A DNA stretch of 64,000 nucleotides from Erysipelatoclostridium sp. An173 (lineage in GTDB: Bacteria; Bacillota_I; Bacilli_A; Erysipelotrichales; Coprobacillaceae), in the NCBI RefSeq assembly GCF_002160495.1, contig NZ_NFKR01000004.1, positions 62,001-126,000 on the forward strand, read 5' to 3'. The notes beneath the pieces were generated by a model. That model was not told the origin of the DNA, made no database searches, and worked only from the letters and a program-made list of their open reading frames with translations. Shown here piece by piece: positions 50,784 through 58,787 of the stretch. A program made the position numbers and the translations under genes. How positions within the stretch are numbered: position 1 is the stretch's first letter; each line of letters begins with the position of its first letter.

Positions 50784-51331
50784 CTATCTTCATCTGGATT
50801 ATCGTTGTCAATAATTCCTTGAATAATACTGGTTATTTGATTAGAAAGTGATGCTAAAGCTAATACAGTCAATAAGCGATTGTTATGATTATCAAGGTTG
50901 AGATCATAATCAGAAATGATTTGATTTAAAAATGTATTTAATGCTTCACTTTGAGTTTTTTTGAGAGTGATAAATTGATCATAGATTGCTTCTAAATCTT
51001 GATCTTGTTCATATATTGGTGATAATAATTGTTTAATTTCTTGAATTGTAATTGTGTTTTTTAAATTATAGATTATTAACATGCCAATTATTTGTTCTTT
51101 AGTATATTTTTTTCCTTTAACCGGTTTAATAACGCCAGCTTTAGAATAATTATTGATCATTGTTTTAGTAAGTAATTTATCATCTTTGAATCTTTTATTG
51201 TCGCTTAGATTGTTTTCAAATAAAGTCATTATTTGATCCATATATAAATCTAATTCTGGTATATCCTGAGTTTTTAAATCACTTTTATTGAGTGATTGTG
51301 TGATTATTGTTTTAAAATCCTTTTGTTCCAT
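50780..51331 (-). CDS. DUF1836 protein (MerR-like HTH)
   Basis: 183 residues. IPELDLYMDQIMTLFENNL, LLTKTMINNYSKAGVIKPVKGKKYTKEQIIGMLIIYNLKNTITIQEIKQLL is the DUF1836 domain, a MerR-type winged-helix with wing residues around VIKPVKGKKY. It has no recognised ligand domain; the C-terminal part is helical and acidic. AGGTGA precedes the ATG. It lies upstream of metF but has a promoter between, so it may or may not be cotranscribed. Probable DNA-binding regulator. Confidence 0.88.
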   Translation of the reverse strand: MEQKDFKTIITQSLNKSDLKTQDIPELDLYMDQIMTLFENNLSDNKRFKDDKLLTKTMINNYSKAGVIKPVKGKKYTKEQIIGMLIIYNLKNTITIQEIKQLLSPIYEQDQDLEAIYDQFITLKKTQSEALNTFLNQIISDYDLNLDNHNNRLLTVLALASLSNQITSIIQGIIDNDNPDEDS

Positions 51332-51386
51332 AATTAGTCACCTCGAAATAATTGTAGCTTAATTTTTAAATATCTTCAAGATGTGG

Positions 51387-51444
51387 TTGACATAGATAAT
51401 ATTAGTGATATTATAGATACATAATGTAGTATTTAAAACTACAT
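51387..51444 (+). promoter_or_regulatory. Promoter and inverted repeat upstream of the hemolysin III gene
   Basis: TTGACA (51387-51392), 16 bp, TATTAT (51409-51414). An inverted repeat ATGTAGT / ACTACAT (51424-51430 and 51438-51444) lies at or just after the start site, right before the SD AAGGAGG; a candidate operator. Confidence 0.65.
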
Positions 51445-51458
51445 AAGGAGGTTTTGAC

Positions 51459-52115
51459 ATGAAAATATTTAAAAAAGCAATGGATCCAATAAGTAGTGAA
51501 ACGCATTTTATTGGGGCTATATTATCACTGGTTGCCTTGATTATTATGATGATCGTTGCAGCAGTTGAAAATTCTCCATCTTTAACTAAAGTAGGGATTA
51601 CAGTTTTTGGTTTATCATCAGTAGCGTTATATAGTGCTAGTAGTATTTATCATTATTTTAATGGTAATGAAAATAATAAAATAAAACAATTTTTAAGAAA
51701 AATGGATCATGCAATGATCTATGTTTTGATTGCTGGAACATATACACCAATATGTTTAACATATCTAGATTATCCTCATAGTATTTATTTTTTGATAGTT
51801 ATCTGGTCAATTGCAGCAATTGGTATTTTAATAAAGCTTTTTTGGATAAATGCACCTAGATTTTTATCAACACTATTTTATTTATTAATGGGCTGGGCAG
51901 TAATTTTTGATTTTCCCGCATTTTCAAAAATACCATTAGGATGTTTGGCTTTAATTGCTTGTGGTGGTGTTAGTTATACGATCGGGGCTATTATTTATAT
52001 TTTGAAAAAGCCTAACTGGTTTAAAAATTTTGGTTTCCATGAATTATTTCATATTTTTGTAATGATTGGATCAGCTTTCCATTTTGTTGCTATTTTCTTT
52101 TATGTATTATTGTAA
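51459..52115 (+). CDS. Hemolysin III / TrhA family membrane protein
   Basis: 218-residue, seven-helix protein of the PAQR superfamily. MDPISSETHFIGAILSL, SSVALYSASSIYHYF, KMDHAMIYVLIAGTYTPICL and GFHELFHIFVMIGSAFHFVAI keep the conserved Ser, Asp and three His that form a zinc site in PAQR proteins. TrhA homologues affect membrane fluidity; direct haemolytic activity is doubtful. AAGGAGG precedes the start. Confidence 0.93.
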   Translation: MKIFKKAMDPISSETHFIGAILSLVALIIMMIVAAVENSPSLTKVGITVFGLSSVALYSASSIYHYFNGNENNKIKQFLRKMDHAMIYVLIAGTYTPICLTYLDYPHSIYFLIVIWSIAAIGILIKLFWINAPRFLSTLFYLLMGWAVIFDFPAFSKIPLGCLALIACGGVSYTIGAIIYILKKPNWFKNFGFHELFHIFVMIGSAFHFVAIFFYVLL

Positions 52116-52132
52116 AATAATAAAATGATTAG

Positions 52133-52162
52133 AGGTTCCTTTTTTATCAAGGGACCTTTTTA
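52133..52162 (+). terminator. Terminator after the hemolysin III gene
   Basis: Seven-bp stem with one GU (52133-52139 with 52151-52157), followed by T residues. Confidence 0.8.
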
Positions 52163-52185
52163 ATAAAGAGGAAACCTGCTTTTTC

Positions 52186-52214
52186 TTGTGGTTAGTTTTC
52201 AATTATTGTATAAT
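52186..52214 (+). promoter_or_regulatory. Promoter of the lspA-rluD-comEB operon
   Basis: TTGTGG (52186-52191), 17 bp, TATAAT (52209-52214), about 20 nt before the lspA start. Confidence 0.65.
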
Positions 52215-52234
52215 ATTTTTGGGTGATATAAATA

Positions 52235-52720
52235 ATGAAATTAAGTAAAAGAGATAAGATAATATATTTAATTACGATGTTTGTGGTTCTTGGGGGAGAT
52301 CAGTTTACAAAACATCTAATATCTTCATCAATGCAATTAGGACAGTCACATGAGATAATTGATGGCTTGTTTTATTTTACCTATGCTCAAAATACTGGTG
52401 TTGCCTGGGGGATGTTTGCAGGTCACTTAGCACTTTTTATTTTAGTTGCTTTAATAGCAGCAGTGGTTATGATTATATATTTTAGAAAAACTAAAAAAGA
52501 AGAAGTATTAACTCGTTTTGGTTTAGTTTTGGTTTTTGCTGGGTTATTAGGAAATTTAATTGACCGGGTATTTTTTGGCTATGTTCGAGATTTTATTGAT
52601 GTAATTATTTTTAATTATAATTTCCCGATTTTTAATATTGCCGATATGGCAGTTGTTATCGGAGTAGCATTAATTATTATTGAAATTATTTTTGAGGAGT
52701 ATATACATGGAAAAAATTAA
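52235..52720 (+). CDS. lspA: Lipoprotein signal peptidase
   Basis: 161-residue, four-helix aspartyl protease (signal peptidase II) that cuts prolipoproteins such as the two OppA proteins before the lipidated Cys. Catalytic Asp119 (YVRDFIDVI) and Asp137 (FNIADMAVV) are present, along with YAQNTGVAWGMF and LLGNLIDRV. The SD is weak (GGGTGA). Its end overlaps the rluD start by 14 nt, the usual lspA-rluD linkage. Confidence 0.96.
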   Translation: MKLSKRDKIIYLITMFVVLGGDQFTKHLISSSMQLGQSHEIIDGLFYFTYAQNTGVAWGMFAGHLALFILVALIAAVVMIIYFRKTKKEEVLTRFGLVLVFAGLLGNLIDRVFFGYVRDFIDVIIFNYNFPIFNIADMAVVIGVALIIIEIIFEEYIHGKN

Positions 52721-53630
52721 TATTGTAGTTGAAGAAAATGCCAATTGGCGATTAGATAAGATCGTTGCAAAAAAAATGCCGGAATTTTCTCGAACTAGGA
52801 TACAGGAAATGATAAATCACGGACTTGTATTAGTTAATCAAAAAATGGAAAAACCAAGTTATAAAATAAAAATTGGTGATCAAATCGAAATTATAGTTGT
52901 TGATAATACTGATTTAGATTTGGAACCGGAAAATATACCTTTAAATATAGTTTATGAAGATAACGATATTATAGTTGTAGATAAACCATCGGGGATGATC
53001 GTTCATCCTTCGCCTGGTATCGTTCATGGTACTCTAGTTAACGCACTGCTTTATCATTGTGATGATTTATCAGGAATCAATGGTGTTAATCGACCAGGTA
53101 TTGTTCATCGTATCGATAAGGAAACAAGTGGTTTGTTAGTTGTTGCCAAAAATGATCATGCTCATCGAATGTTATCACAACAATTAAGAAATCATGATAT
53201 GACTAGAAGTTATATTGCTTTAGTTCATGGTTTAATTCCTCATCAACATGGTAAAGTTGATGCACCAATTGGTCGTGATAGTAAAGATCGTCAAAAAATG
53301 GCTGTTACTATGCATAATAGTAAACGGGCTGTAACGAATTTTACGGTTTTAAGACGTTATCGCTCAATGAGTTTGATTGAATGTCGTTTGGAAACTGGAC
53401 GAACTCATCAAATCAGGGTACATATGAGTTATATCGGTTATCCAGTTTATGGTGATCCTAAATATGGCTGGCGTAAAGATGATCAGACTTATGGACAATT
53501 TTTACATGCTAAAAAATTAGGATTCATTCATCCAACAACAAATAAATATATGGAATTTGAAAGCGAGTTGCCTGAATACTTTAAACAAAAATTAATTCAA
53601 CTTCAGGAGGAAATGGAATATGCAAAATAG
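52707..53630 (+). CDS. rluD: RluD-type 23S rRNA pseudouridine synthase
   Basis: 307 residues. An S4 domain (WRLDKIVAKKMPEFSRTRIQEMINHGLVLVNQ) precedes the RsuA/RluA catalytic domain. The active-site Asp137 lies in VHRIDKETSGLLVVAKN, and ECRLETGRTHQIRVHM is intact. It modifies uridines in helix 69 or nearby positions of 23S rRNA. The ATG at 52707 follows GAGGAG and overlaps lspA; an upstream in-frame ATG at 52680 lacks an SD. Confidence 0.94.
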   Translation: MEKINIVVEENANWRLDKIVAKKMPEFSRTRIQEMINHGLVLVNQKMEKPSYKIKIGDQIEIIVVDNTDLDLEPENIPLNIVYEDNDIIVVDKPSGMIVHPSPGIVHGTLVNALLYHCDDLSGINGVNRPGIVHRIDKETSGLLVVAKNDHAHRMLSQQLRNHDMTRSYIALVHGLIPHQHGKVDAPIGRDSKDRQKMAVTMHNSKRAVTNFTVLRRYRSMSLIECRLETGRTHQIRVHMSYIGYPVYGDPKYGWRKDDQTYGQFLHAKKLGFIHPTTNKYMEFESELPEYFKQKLIQLQEEMEYAK

Positions 53631-54087
53631 AGTCATCAATTGGACTGAGTATTTTATGGGAGTAGCTAAATTATCGGCTTTTCGTTCTAAAGATCCTAAT
53701 ACTCAAGTAGGAGCTTGTATTGTTAATCAGGAAAATAAAATTGTTGGAGTTGGTTATAATGGCTTACCTTGGGGTTGTGAAGATGATGAATTTCCATGGG
53801 AAGTTAGAGAAGGGGATCTTTATGATACTAAATATCCATATGTTGTTCATGCTGAGTTAAATGCTATTTTAAATAGTACGTCTAATTTAAAAGGTTGTAA
53901 AATTTATGTATCATTATTTCCATGTCACGAATGTGTTAAGGCGATTATTCAAAGTGGTATTAGTGAAATAATTTATGAAGATGATAAATATAGTGGAACT
54001 GATAGTGATCGAGCAGCAAAAAGAATGTTAGATGCAGCTGGAGTAAAATATACTAAAGTAGCGCCATTTACTATTGAAGTTAAATAG
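53620..54087 (+). CDS. comEB: dCMP deaminase (ComEB-like)
   Basis: 155-residue zinc deaminase. Zinc site and catalytic Glu are YVVHAELNAIL (His77, Glu79) and LFPCHECVKAI (Cys102, Cys105). It makes dUMP from dCMP for thymidylate synthesis. KDPNTQVGACIVNQENKIVGVGYNGLPWG is typical. It overlaps rluD by 11 nt with AGGAGG inside rluD. The ComEB name reflects homology; no competence operon is nearby. Confidence 0.93.
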   Translation: MQNRVINWTEYFMGVAKLSAFRSKDPNTQVGACIVNQENKIVGVGYNGLPWGCEDDEFPWEVREGDLYDTKYPYVVHAELNAILNSTSNLKGCKIYVSLFPCHECVKAIIQSGISEIIYEDDKYSGTDSDRAAKRMLDAAGVKYTKVAPFTIEVK

Positions 54088-54096
54088 CTTATATCA

Positions 54097-54135
54097 GGAA
54101 ATTGACTTATCATAAGTTAATTTCCGTATTTTTTT
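54097..54135 (+). terminator. Terminator of the lspA-rluD-comEB operon
   Basis: Thirteen-bp stem with one GU (54097-54109 with 54113-54125), then a long T run. Confidence 0.92.
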
Positions 54136-54156
54136 ATTATATATTGGAGAGATAAA

Positions 54157-54714
54157 ATGAATGTGAAAATAGATTTAAGTCAAACATATTTAAAAACTAA
54201 ACGTTTGATACTACGACCTTGGCAAGAAGATGATGTTGAAGACTTTTATGAATATGCTCGTGTAGAAGGAGTAGGGGAAATGGCTGGCTGGTCACATCAT
54301 CAAAATATTGAAGAAAGCCAGATGATTTTAAAAACGTTTATTGAAGAAAGAAAAACTTTAGCGATTGTATATCAGGAAAATAATAAAGTTATTGGGTCAA
54401 TTGGTTTAGAATATTGTCGCGATGATTTAGATAGTTCTTTTGATAATTTAAAAGGAAGAGAAATTGGATATGTTTTAAATAAAGATTATTGGGGCAAGGG
54501 CATTATGAGTGAAGCGGTTGCTTGTGTAATTGATTATTGTTTTAAAGAGTTACAGTTTGATTTTTTGTGTTGTGGTTATTTTTTAGAAAACAGTCGTTCA
54601 AAAAGAGTAAATGAGAAAATGGGATTTACTTTTTATAAAAACGTAATTCATCGTACTAGATATGGTGTTGATAAAAAAACTGTTTTAAATGTACTTTATA
54701 ACAATAGCGAGTAA
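54157..54714 (+). CDS. GNAT-family N-acetyltransferase (RimJ/RimL type)
   Basis: 185 residues. LKTKRLILRPWQEDDVEDFYEYAR begins the Acetyltransf_3 domain. GREIGYVLNKDYWGKGIMSEAVACVIDYCF contains the acetyl-CoA pyrophosphate loop and the GKG motif, and ENSRSKRVNEKMGFTF is the conserved end. It acetylates a protein N-terminus or a small amine; substrate unknown. GGAGAG precedes the ATG. Monocistronic with its own terminator. Confidence 0.9.
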   Translation: MNVKIDLSQTYLKTKRLILRPWQEDDVEDFYEYARVEGVGEMAGWSHHQNIEESQMILKTFIEERKTLAIVYQENNKVIGSIGLEYCRDDLDSSFDNLKGREIGYVLNKDYWGKGIMSEAVACVIDYCFKELQFDFLCCGYFLENSRSKRVNEKMGFTFYKNVIHRTRYGVDKKTVLNVLYNNSE

Positions 54715-54718
54715 GCTG

Positions 54719-54748
54719 GAAATCTGTTTTTTTACAGATTTCTTTTTA
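54719..54748 (+). terminator. Terminator after the GNAT gene
   Basis: Nine-bp stem (54719-54727 with 54734-54742) followed by T residues. Confidence 0.9.
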
Positions 54749-54771
54749 TCATATTATTAAAAGGACATAAT

Positions 54772-54794
54772 AAAAAAGGATAACCCAGTTATCC
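54772..54794 (-). terminator. Terminator of the RNase HIII gene
   Basis: Seven-bp stem (54778-54784 with 54788-54794), 3-nt loop, T run on the minus strand. Confidence 0.85.
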
Positions 54795-55549
54795 TAAATT
54801 AAATCCTTAATCCTTTTATAATTTGTCATATTCGTTTTAGTAACTTTGTTAAGCATTTTTGGACCATATTTTTTTGCTACCTCAATAGCTATGGCATCAA
54901 CACTATTACTATTACCACGAGGTAATCTCATCTTTAAACTACGTGACATATTATTAAAATATTGCAAGTAAGCATATCTAGATAAGATAATTGAACAAGC
55001 GATACCAAGATAATTTTCTTCACCTTTTTGTAAGAATTTTAAATCTTTAACAACAATGACTTCGCTTTTTAGATAATTATAATAAGTTTTTGGTGACACG
55101 AATTGATTTACTAATTTATCTTCAACCGGCATTCCAATTTTTTGCATTACGTTTGTTACTGCTTGATTATATAATTTGGCTTTAATATTTGCTAAATTAT
55201 TACCAGCTTTAACCATTGCATTGTAATGAGAATTATCAAGAATTAAAAGACTGTAAATAATTCGATCTTTAATTTCTTTTGCTACTTGCACTAACTCTTT
55301 ATTATCCATTTCTTTGGGATCGCGTACTCCGACACTCAATAGCCAGTCGTAATCGCGTTCATCAACGTAACAAGAAACCACGCATAGAGGTCCAAAGAAA
55401 TCACCAGAACCAGTTTCATCGCAAGCAATATGACTAATATTTACATAGTGATGATTAACCGTACTAGAGTAGGGAAGAGTCGCAAGTTTATCGTAAGCAT
55501 GCATATTAATAACACTTATTCTTTTTGAATTATTTTTTTCTACATTCAT
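54794..55549 (-). CDS. rnhC: Ribonuclease HIII
   Basis: About 251 residues. CDETGSGDFFGPLCVVSCYV is the first catalytic Asp-Glu block of RNase HII/HIII; SVGVRDPKEMDNKEL, LLILDNSHYNAMVKAGNNLANIKAKLYNQAV and KGEENYLGIACSIILSRYAYL follow. The DUF3378 substrate-binding domain of classical RNase HIII is reduced to a short N-terminus. Usual GTGD is GSGD here. It removes RNA primers or hybrids and complements the RNase HI at 23242. The ATG at 55549 has AGGAGG 12 nt upstream, a little far; a GTG nine bases earlier is the alternative. Confidence 0.88.
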   Translation of the reverse strand: MNVEKNNSKRISVINMHAYDKLATLPYSSTVNHHYVNISHIACDETGSGDFFGPLCVVSCYVDERDYDWLLSVGVRDPKEMDNKELVQVAKEIKDRIIYSLLILDNSHYNAMVKAGNNLANIKAKLYNQAVTNVMQKIGMPVEDKLVNQFVSPKTYYNYLKSEVIVVKDLKFLQKGEENYLGIACSIILSRYAYLQYFNNMSRSLKMRLPRGNSNSVDAIAIEVAKKYGPKMLNKVTKTNMTNYKRIKDLI

Positions 55550-55579
55550 GTTCTTCACTTGCCTCCTAGTCCTAATATT

Positions 55580-55631
55580 ATTATAACATGTTTTTAATAT
55601 TTTTGACAGTACAAATTTGTTTTGATACAAT
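55580..55631. promoter_or_regulatory. Divergent promoters between rnhC and cvpA
   Basis: Plus strand: TTGACA (55603-55608), 17 bp, TACAAT (55626-55631) with an extended -10 TG, serving cvpA-mutS2-uvrC. Minus strand: extended -10 TGTTATAAT with TATAAT at 55580-55585, serving rnhC. Confidence 0.75.
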
Positions 55632-55659
55632 GTATACTAAAAGAAATTGAGGTGTTTCC

Positions 55660-56472
55660 ATGAATTTTGTGATAAATCCGATTTTCATTGATATAATTAT
55701 TGCACTAATTATTTTATTAATGGTAATCTTTGGTTATATTAAAGGTTTTGTTTATAGTGCTTATCGTTTAGCGTCAACGGTTGTTTCTTTGATTGTAGCT
55801 TTATATCTATCAAGCTATCTAGCAGTTATTTTTAAGATTTATGAAGTACAGGGAATCGGCCAAGGTATTGGCGAGATGATTAATCGATTTTTAATTTTTA
55901 TTATTCTTTTAATTGTTTTAAAAATTATTTTTGCTTTTATTGGAAAAATTATTATTCCTTTATTAAAAGGAATAATTGATACAATAGGATTATTAAGAAA
56001 GCTAGATGGTCTTTTAGGGGCAATTTTTAATCTAGTTGAAAGTTTAATTTTGATTTATTTAGCTTTAGTTTTCATTATTACACCGATTGTTCCTGGTGGT
56101 AAAGAAGCAGTTGAAAATACTATTATTGCAAATAAGATATTAGAATTAGTACCAACGCTTAGCGAAGAGGTAAAAAAATTAAGTGATGGTAATAATGTTA
56201 TTGATCAAATAATTAATGATGGTTTAAATAATGATAGTTTTGATAGTGATTCAATGAATTCAATTATTACTTCGCTTACAACAGCTTATGATTGGGGCTT
56301 GATTGATCAAGAGTATCTTGCAGATATATTATATCGCTATTATGATCAGGTCCAAACACCAATAGCGGTTAATAATGAACAATATAATCAGACAGTTGAG
56401 TTATTAAATAAGTTAAATATGGTTGAGTTTGATCAAAGTAGAGTTTTAAATAAAATGGTAGTGAGTGGATAA
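55660..56472 (+). CDS. cvpA: CvpA-family membrane protein
   Basis: 270 residues. FIDIIIALIILLMVIFGYIKGFVYSAYRLASTVVSLIVALYLS and LRKLDGLLGAIFNLVESLILIYLALVFI are the CvpA/colicin V production family core with four helices, followed by a C-terminal extracytoplasmic tail of about 110 residues. GAGGTG precedes the ATG. It lies 2 nt before mutS2, a conserved Firmicute arrangement. The function is unclear (stress tolerance or envelope). Confidence 0.9.
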   Translation: MNFVINPIFIDIIIALIILLMVIFGYIKGFVYSAYRLASTVVSLIVALYLSSYLAVIFKIYEVQGIGQGIGEMINRFLIFIILLIVLKIIFAFIGKIIIPLLKGIIDTIGLLRKLDGLLGAIFNLVESLILIYLALVFIITPIVPGGKEAVENTIIANKILELVPTLSEEVKKLSDGNNVIDQIINDGLNNDSFDSDSMNSIITSLTTAYDWGLIDQEYLADILYRYYDQVQTPIAVNNEQYNQTVELLNKLNMVEFDQSRVLNKMVVSG

Positions 56473-56474
56473 AA

Positions 56475-58787
56475 ATGAAAGATATATATGATACTTTAGA
56501 ATTTAATCAGATAAAAAAAAGAATAAGTGAATATTGTGCAAGTGATTTGGCTAAAGAACAAGTATTGAAAATTATGCCATTTAGCGATTATGATGATTTA
56601 TTATTGGAACAAAAGTATTTAGATCAGGCAATTCGTCTGGTCTATAAATATGGTCGCTTACCAATTGGTTCTTTTGTAGATATTAAACCTTATTTAAATA
56701 AGGCCAATAAAGATGGAACATTATTTGGCGATGAGTTTGTCGCAATAGTTTATTTATTAAATAATGTTAAAGAAATTAAAGAATACTTAGATGATAAAGA
56801 ATTAGATGATGACGAGTTATTTCAATTTTGTCAACAATTGATTTTACCAAAACAATTATTAGATAGCATTAATCGTTGTATTGATAGCAGTGGAAATGTA
56901 TTAGATAGTGCCAGTCCAAAATTAAAACAGTTACGACGACAAATAATTTCAATAGAAACTAATATTCGTAGCCGGATTGAACAAATCAAAAGTGCTAATA
57001 AAGATTATTTAAGTCAGGAAAATATTTCTAGTCGTAATAATCATTTAGTTTTACCAGTTAAAGCAGGTAATCGAAATAATGTTAAGGGAATTGTTCATGC
57101 TGTTTCTTCTAGTGGACAAACAATGTTTATTGAACCAGATGTAATTGTCCAAATGAATAATCAGCTCGTTAATGTTAAAGAAGAAGAAAGACGCGAAGTA
57201 CAGCGTATTTTAAAGATGCTTTCAGTTGCCGTCAAAGAAAATTATGATTGTTTATATGAAAATCAAGAATTAATGGTAGCTCTTGATGTGATTTTTGCTA
57301 AAGCAAATTATGGTATTAAATTAGACGCTATAGTACCAGAAGTAGTAACTAGCTATGAAACATTGAGTTTAAAAAAAGCTCGCCATCCATTAATAGATCA
57401 AGATAAGATCGTTGCTAACGATATTGTTTTAGCGCCACCTAAACGAACTTTATTAATTAGTGGTTCAAATACTGGGGGTAAAACTGTTGTTTTAAAAACT
57501 GCTGGACTTTTAAGTTTAATGTCATTATGTGCAATGGCGGTACCTTGTTTACAAGCAACAGTACCATTATTTGACCAGATTTGTGTTGATTTAGGTGATG
57601 AACAGTCAATCGAACAATCATTATCAACTTTTTCTAGTCATATGAAACGATTAGTAGAAATTACTAATCAAGTTACTGAAAAATCATTAGTTTTATTAGA
57701 TGAAGTAGGTTCGGGAACAGATCCTCATGAGGGTCAAAGTATTGCTGAGGCTATTTTAAGATATTTAAAACAAATTAATCCAATTGTTTTAGCTTCTACC
57801 CATTATTCTGGATTAAAAGAATTTGCTAAAAATGAAGATTCAATTTTAGTTGCTGCAGTTGAGTTTGATCAAGAAAAGATGCGACCAACATATCGATTAA
57901 TTGCCGGTAGTGTTGGTAACTCTTATGCAATCGAAATTTCAAGAAGATTAGGGTTAAAACCAGAAATTGTTGATATGGCTTTTAAAATTAAAGAAGAAAG
58001 CTTAACAGATACTGAAAAACTAATGGAAAAACTACACGATGAATTAACAGCGGTGCAGTTACAAAAAGATCAGTTAGAAGAGCTGACTAAGGAAACAGAA
58101 GCTAACCAAAAACGGTATCAGCGTTTAATTGAAAACTATGAAAAGCAAAAAGATAAGATGTTACAAGATGCTAAAAAGCAGGCTAATCAACTATTGGAAG
58201 AAGCAAAACAGGAAATTGATATTGTTGTTGAAGATTTAAAGAAAAGTTCAACGATCAAACCACATGTTGTTATCGATGCTAAAAGAAACCTTGATTTATT
58301 AAAACATGAAGAGAAAAAAGAAATAAACAATGAAAAACGAGATTACCAAATTGGTGATGTTGTTAAGGTTTTATCAGCAAATCGTCAAGGTGAAATTCTA
58401 TCAATTAATAAAAAAGGGGTTTTAACTATTGATATGAGCGGTTTAAAAGTTAATGCTAAACCTGAAGAAGTAATGTTTGTATCAAAAAAAGTTAAACCTA
58501 AAAAAGTAAGATCTAATCTTAAAGCAGTTCGTAAAGCATCAAATCAAAGTGTAGAAATTAATATTATTGGTCAACGCTATGAAGAAGCTATGCGTAATGT
58601 TGATAAATTCTTAGATAATGCTTTAGTCAATAATTATTCTATGGTAAGAATAATTCATGGTATGGGAACTGGAGCATTACGAAATGGAGTGCGACAATTG
58701 TTGAAAAAAAATAAAAATGTTGTTAGTTATCGCGATGGTGGTCCTAATGAAGGAGGACTAGGGGCAACTCTAGTATATTTTGAATAA
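56475..58787 (+). CDS. mutS2: MutS2 endonuclease / ribosome-rescue ATPase
   Basis: 770 residues. Core and clamp helices (1 to about 310), the ATPase with Walker A LISGSNTGGKTVV (near residues 327-338), DLGDEQSIEQSLSTFSSHM, LLDEVGSGTDPHEG and ASTHYSGLK. A long coiled coil follows (about 515-600), then a KOW-like segment and a C-terminal Smr domain (about 693-770; EINIIGQRYEEAM, IIHGMGTGALRNGV). MutS2 acts in anti-recombination and in sensing collided ribosomes. Its stop overlaps the uvrC start by one base. Confidence 0.96.
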   Translation: MKDIYDTLEFNQIKKRISEYCASDLAKEQVLKIMPFSDYDDLLLEQKYLDQAIRLVYKYGRLPIGSFVDIKPYLNKANKDGTLFGDEFVAIVYLLNNVKEIKEYLDDKELDDDELFQFCQQLILPKQLLDSINRCIDSSGNVLDSASPKLKQLRRQIISIETNIRSRIEQIKSANKDYLSQENISSRNNHLVLPVKAGNRNNVKGIVHAVSSSGQTMFIEPDVIVQMNNQLVNVKEEERREVQRILKMLSVAVKENYDCLYENQELMVALDVIFAKANYGIKLDAIVPEVVTSYETLSLKKARHPLIDQDKIVANDIVLAPPKRTLLISGSNTGGKTVVLKTAGLLSLMSLCAMAVPCLQATVPLFDQICVDLGDEQSIEQSLSTFSSHMKRLVEITNQVTEKSLVLLDEVGSGTDPHEGQSIAEAILRYLKQINPIVLASTHYSGLKEFAKNEDSILVAAVEFDQEKMRPTYRLIAGSVGNSYAIEISRRLGLKPEIVDMAFKIKEESLTDTEKLMEKLHDELTAVQLQKDQLEELTKETEANQKRYQRLIENYEKQKDKMLQDAKKQANQLLEEAKQEIDIVVEDLKKSSTIKPHVVIDAKRNLDLLKHEEKKEINNEKRDYQIGDVVKVLSANRQGEILSINKKGVLTIDMSGLKVNAKPEEVMFVSKKVKPKKVRSNLKAVRKASNQSVEINIIGQRYEEAMRNVDKFLDNALVNNYSMVRIIHGMGTGALRNGVRQLLKKNKNVVSYRDGGPNEGGLGATLVYFE

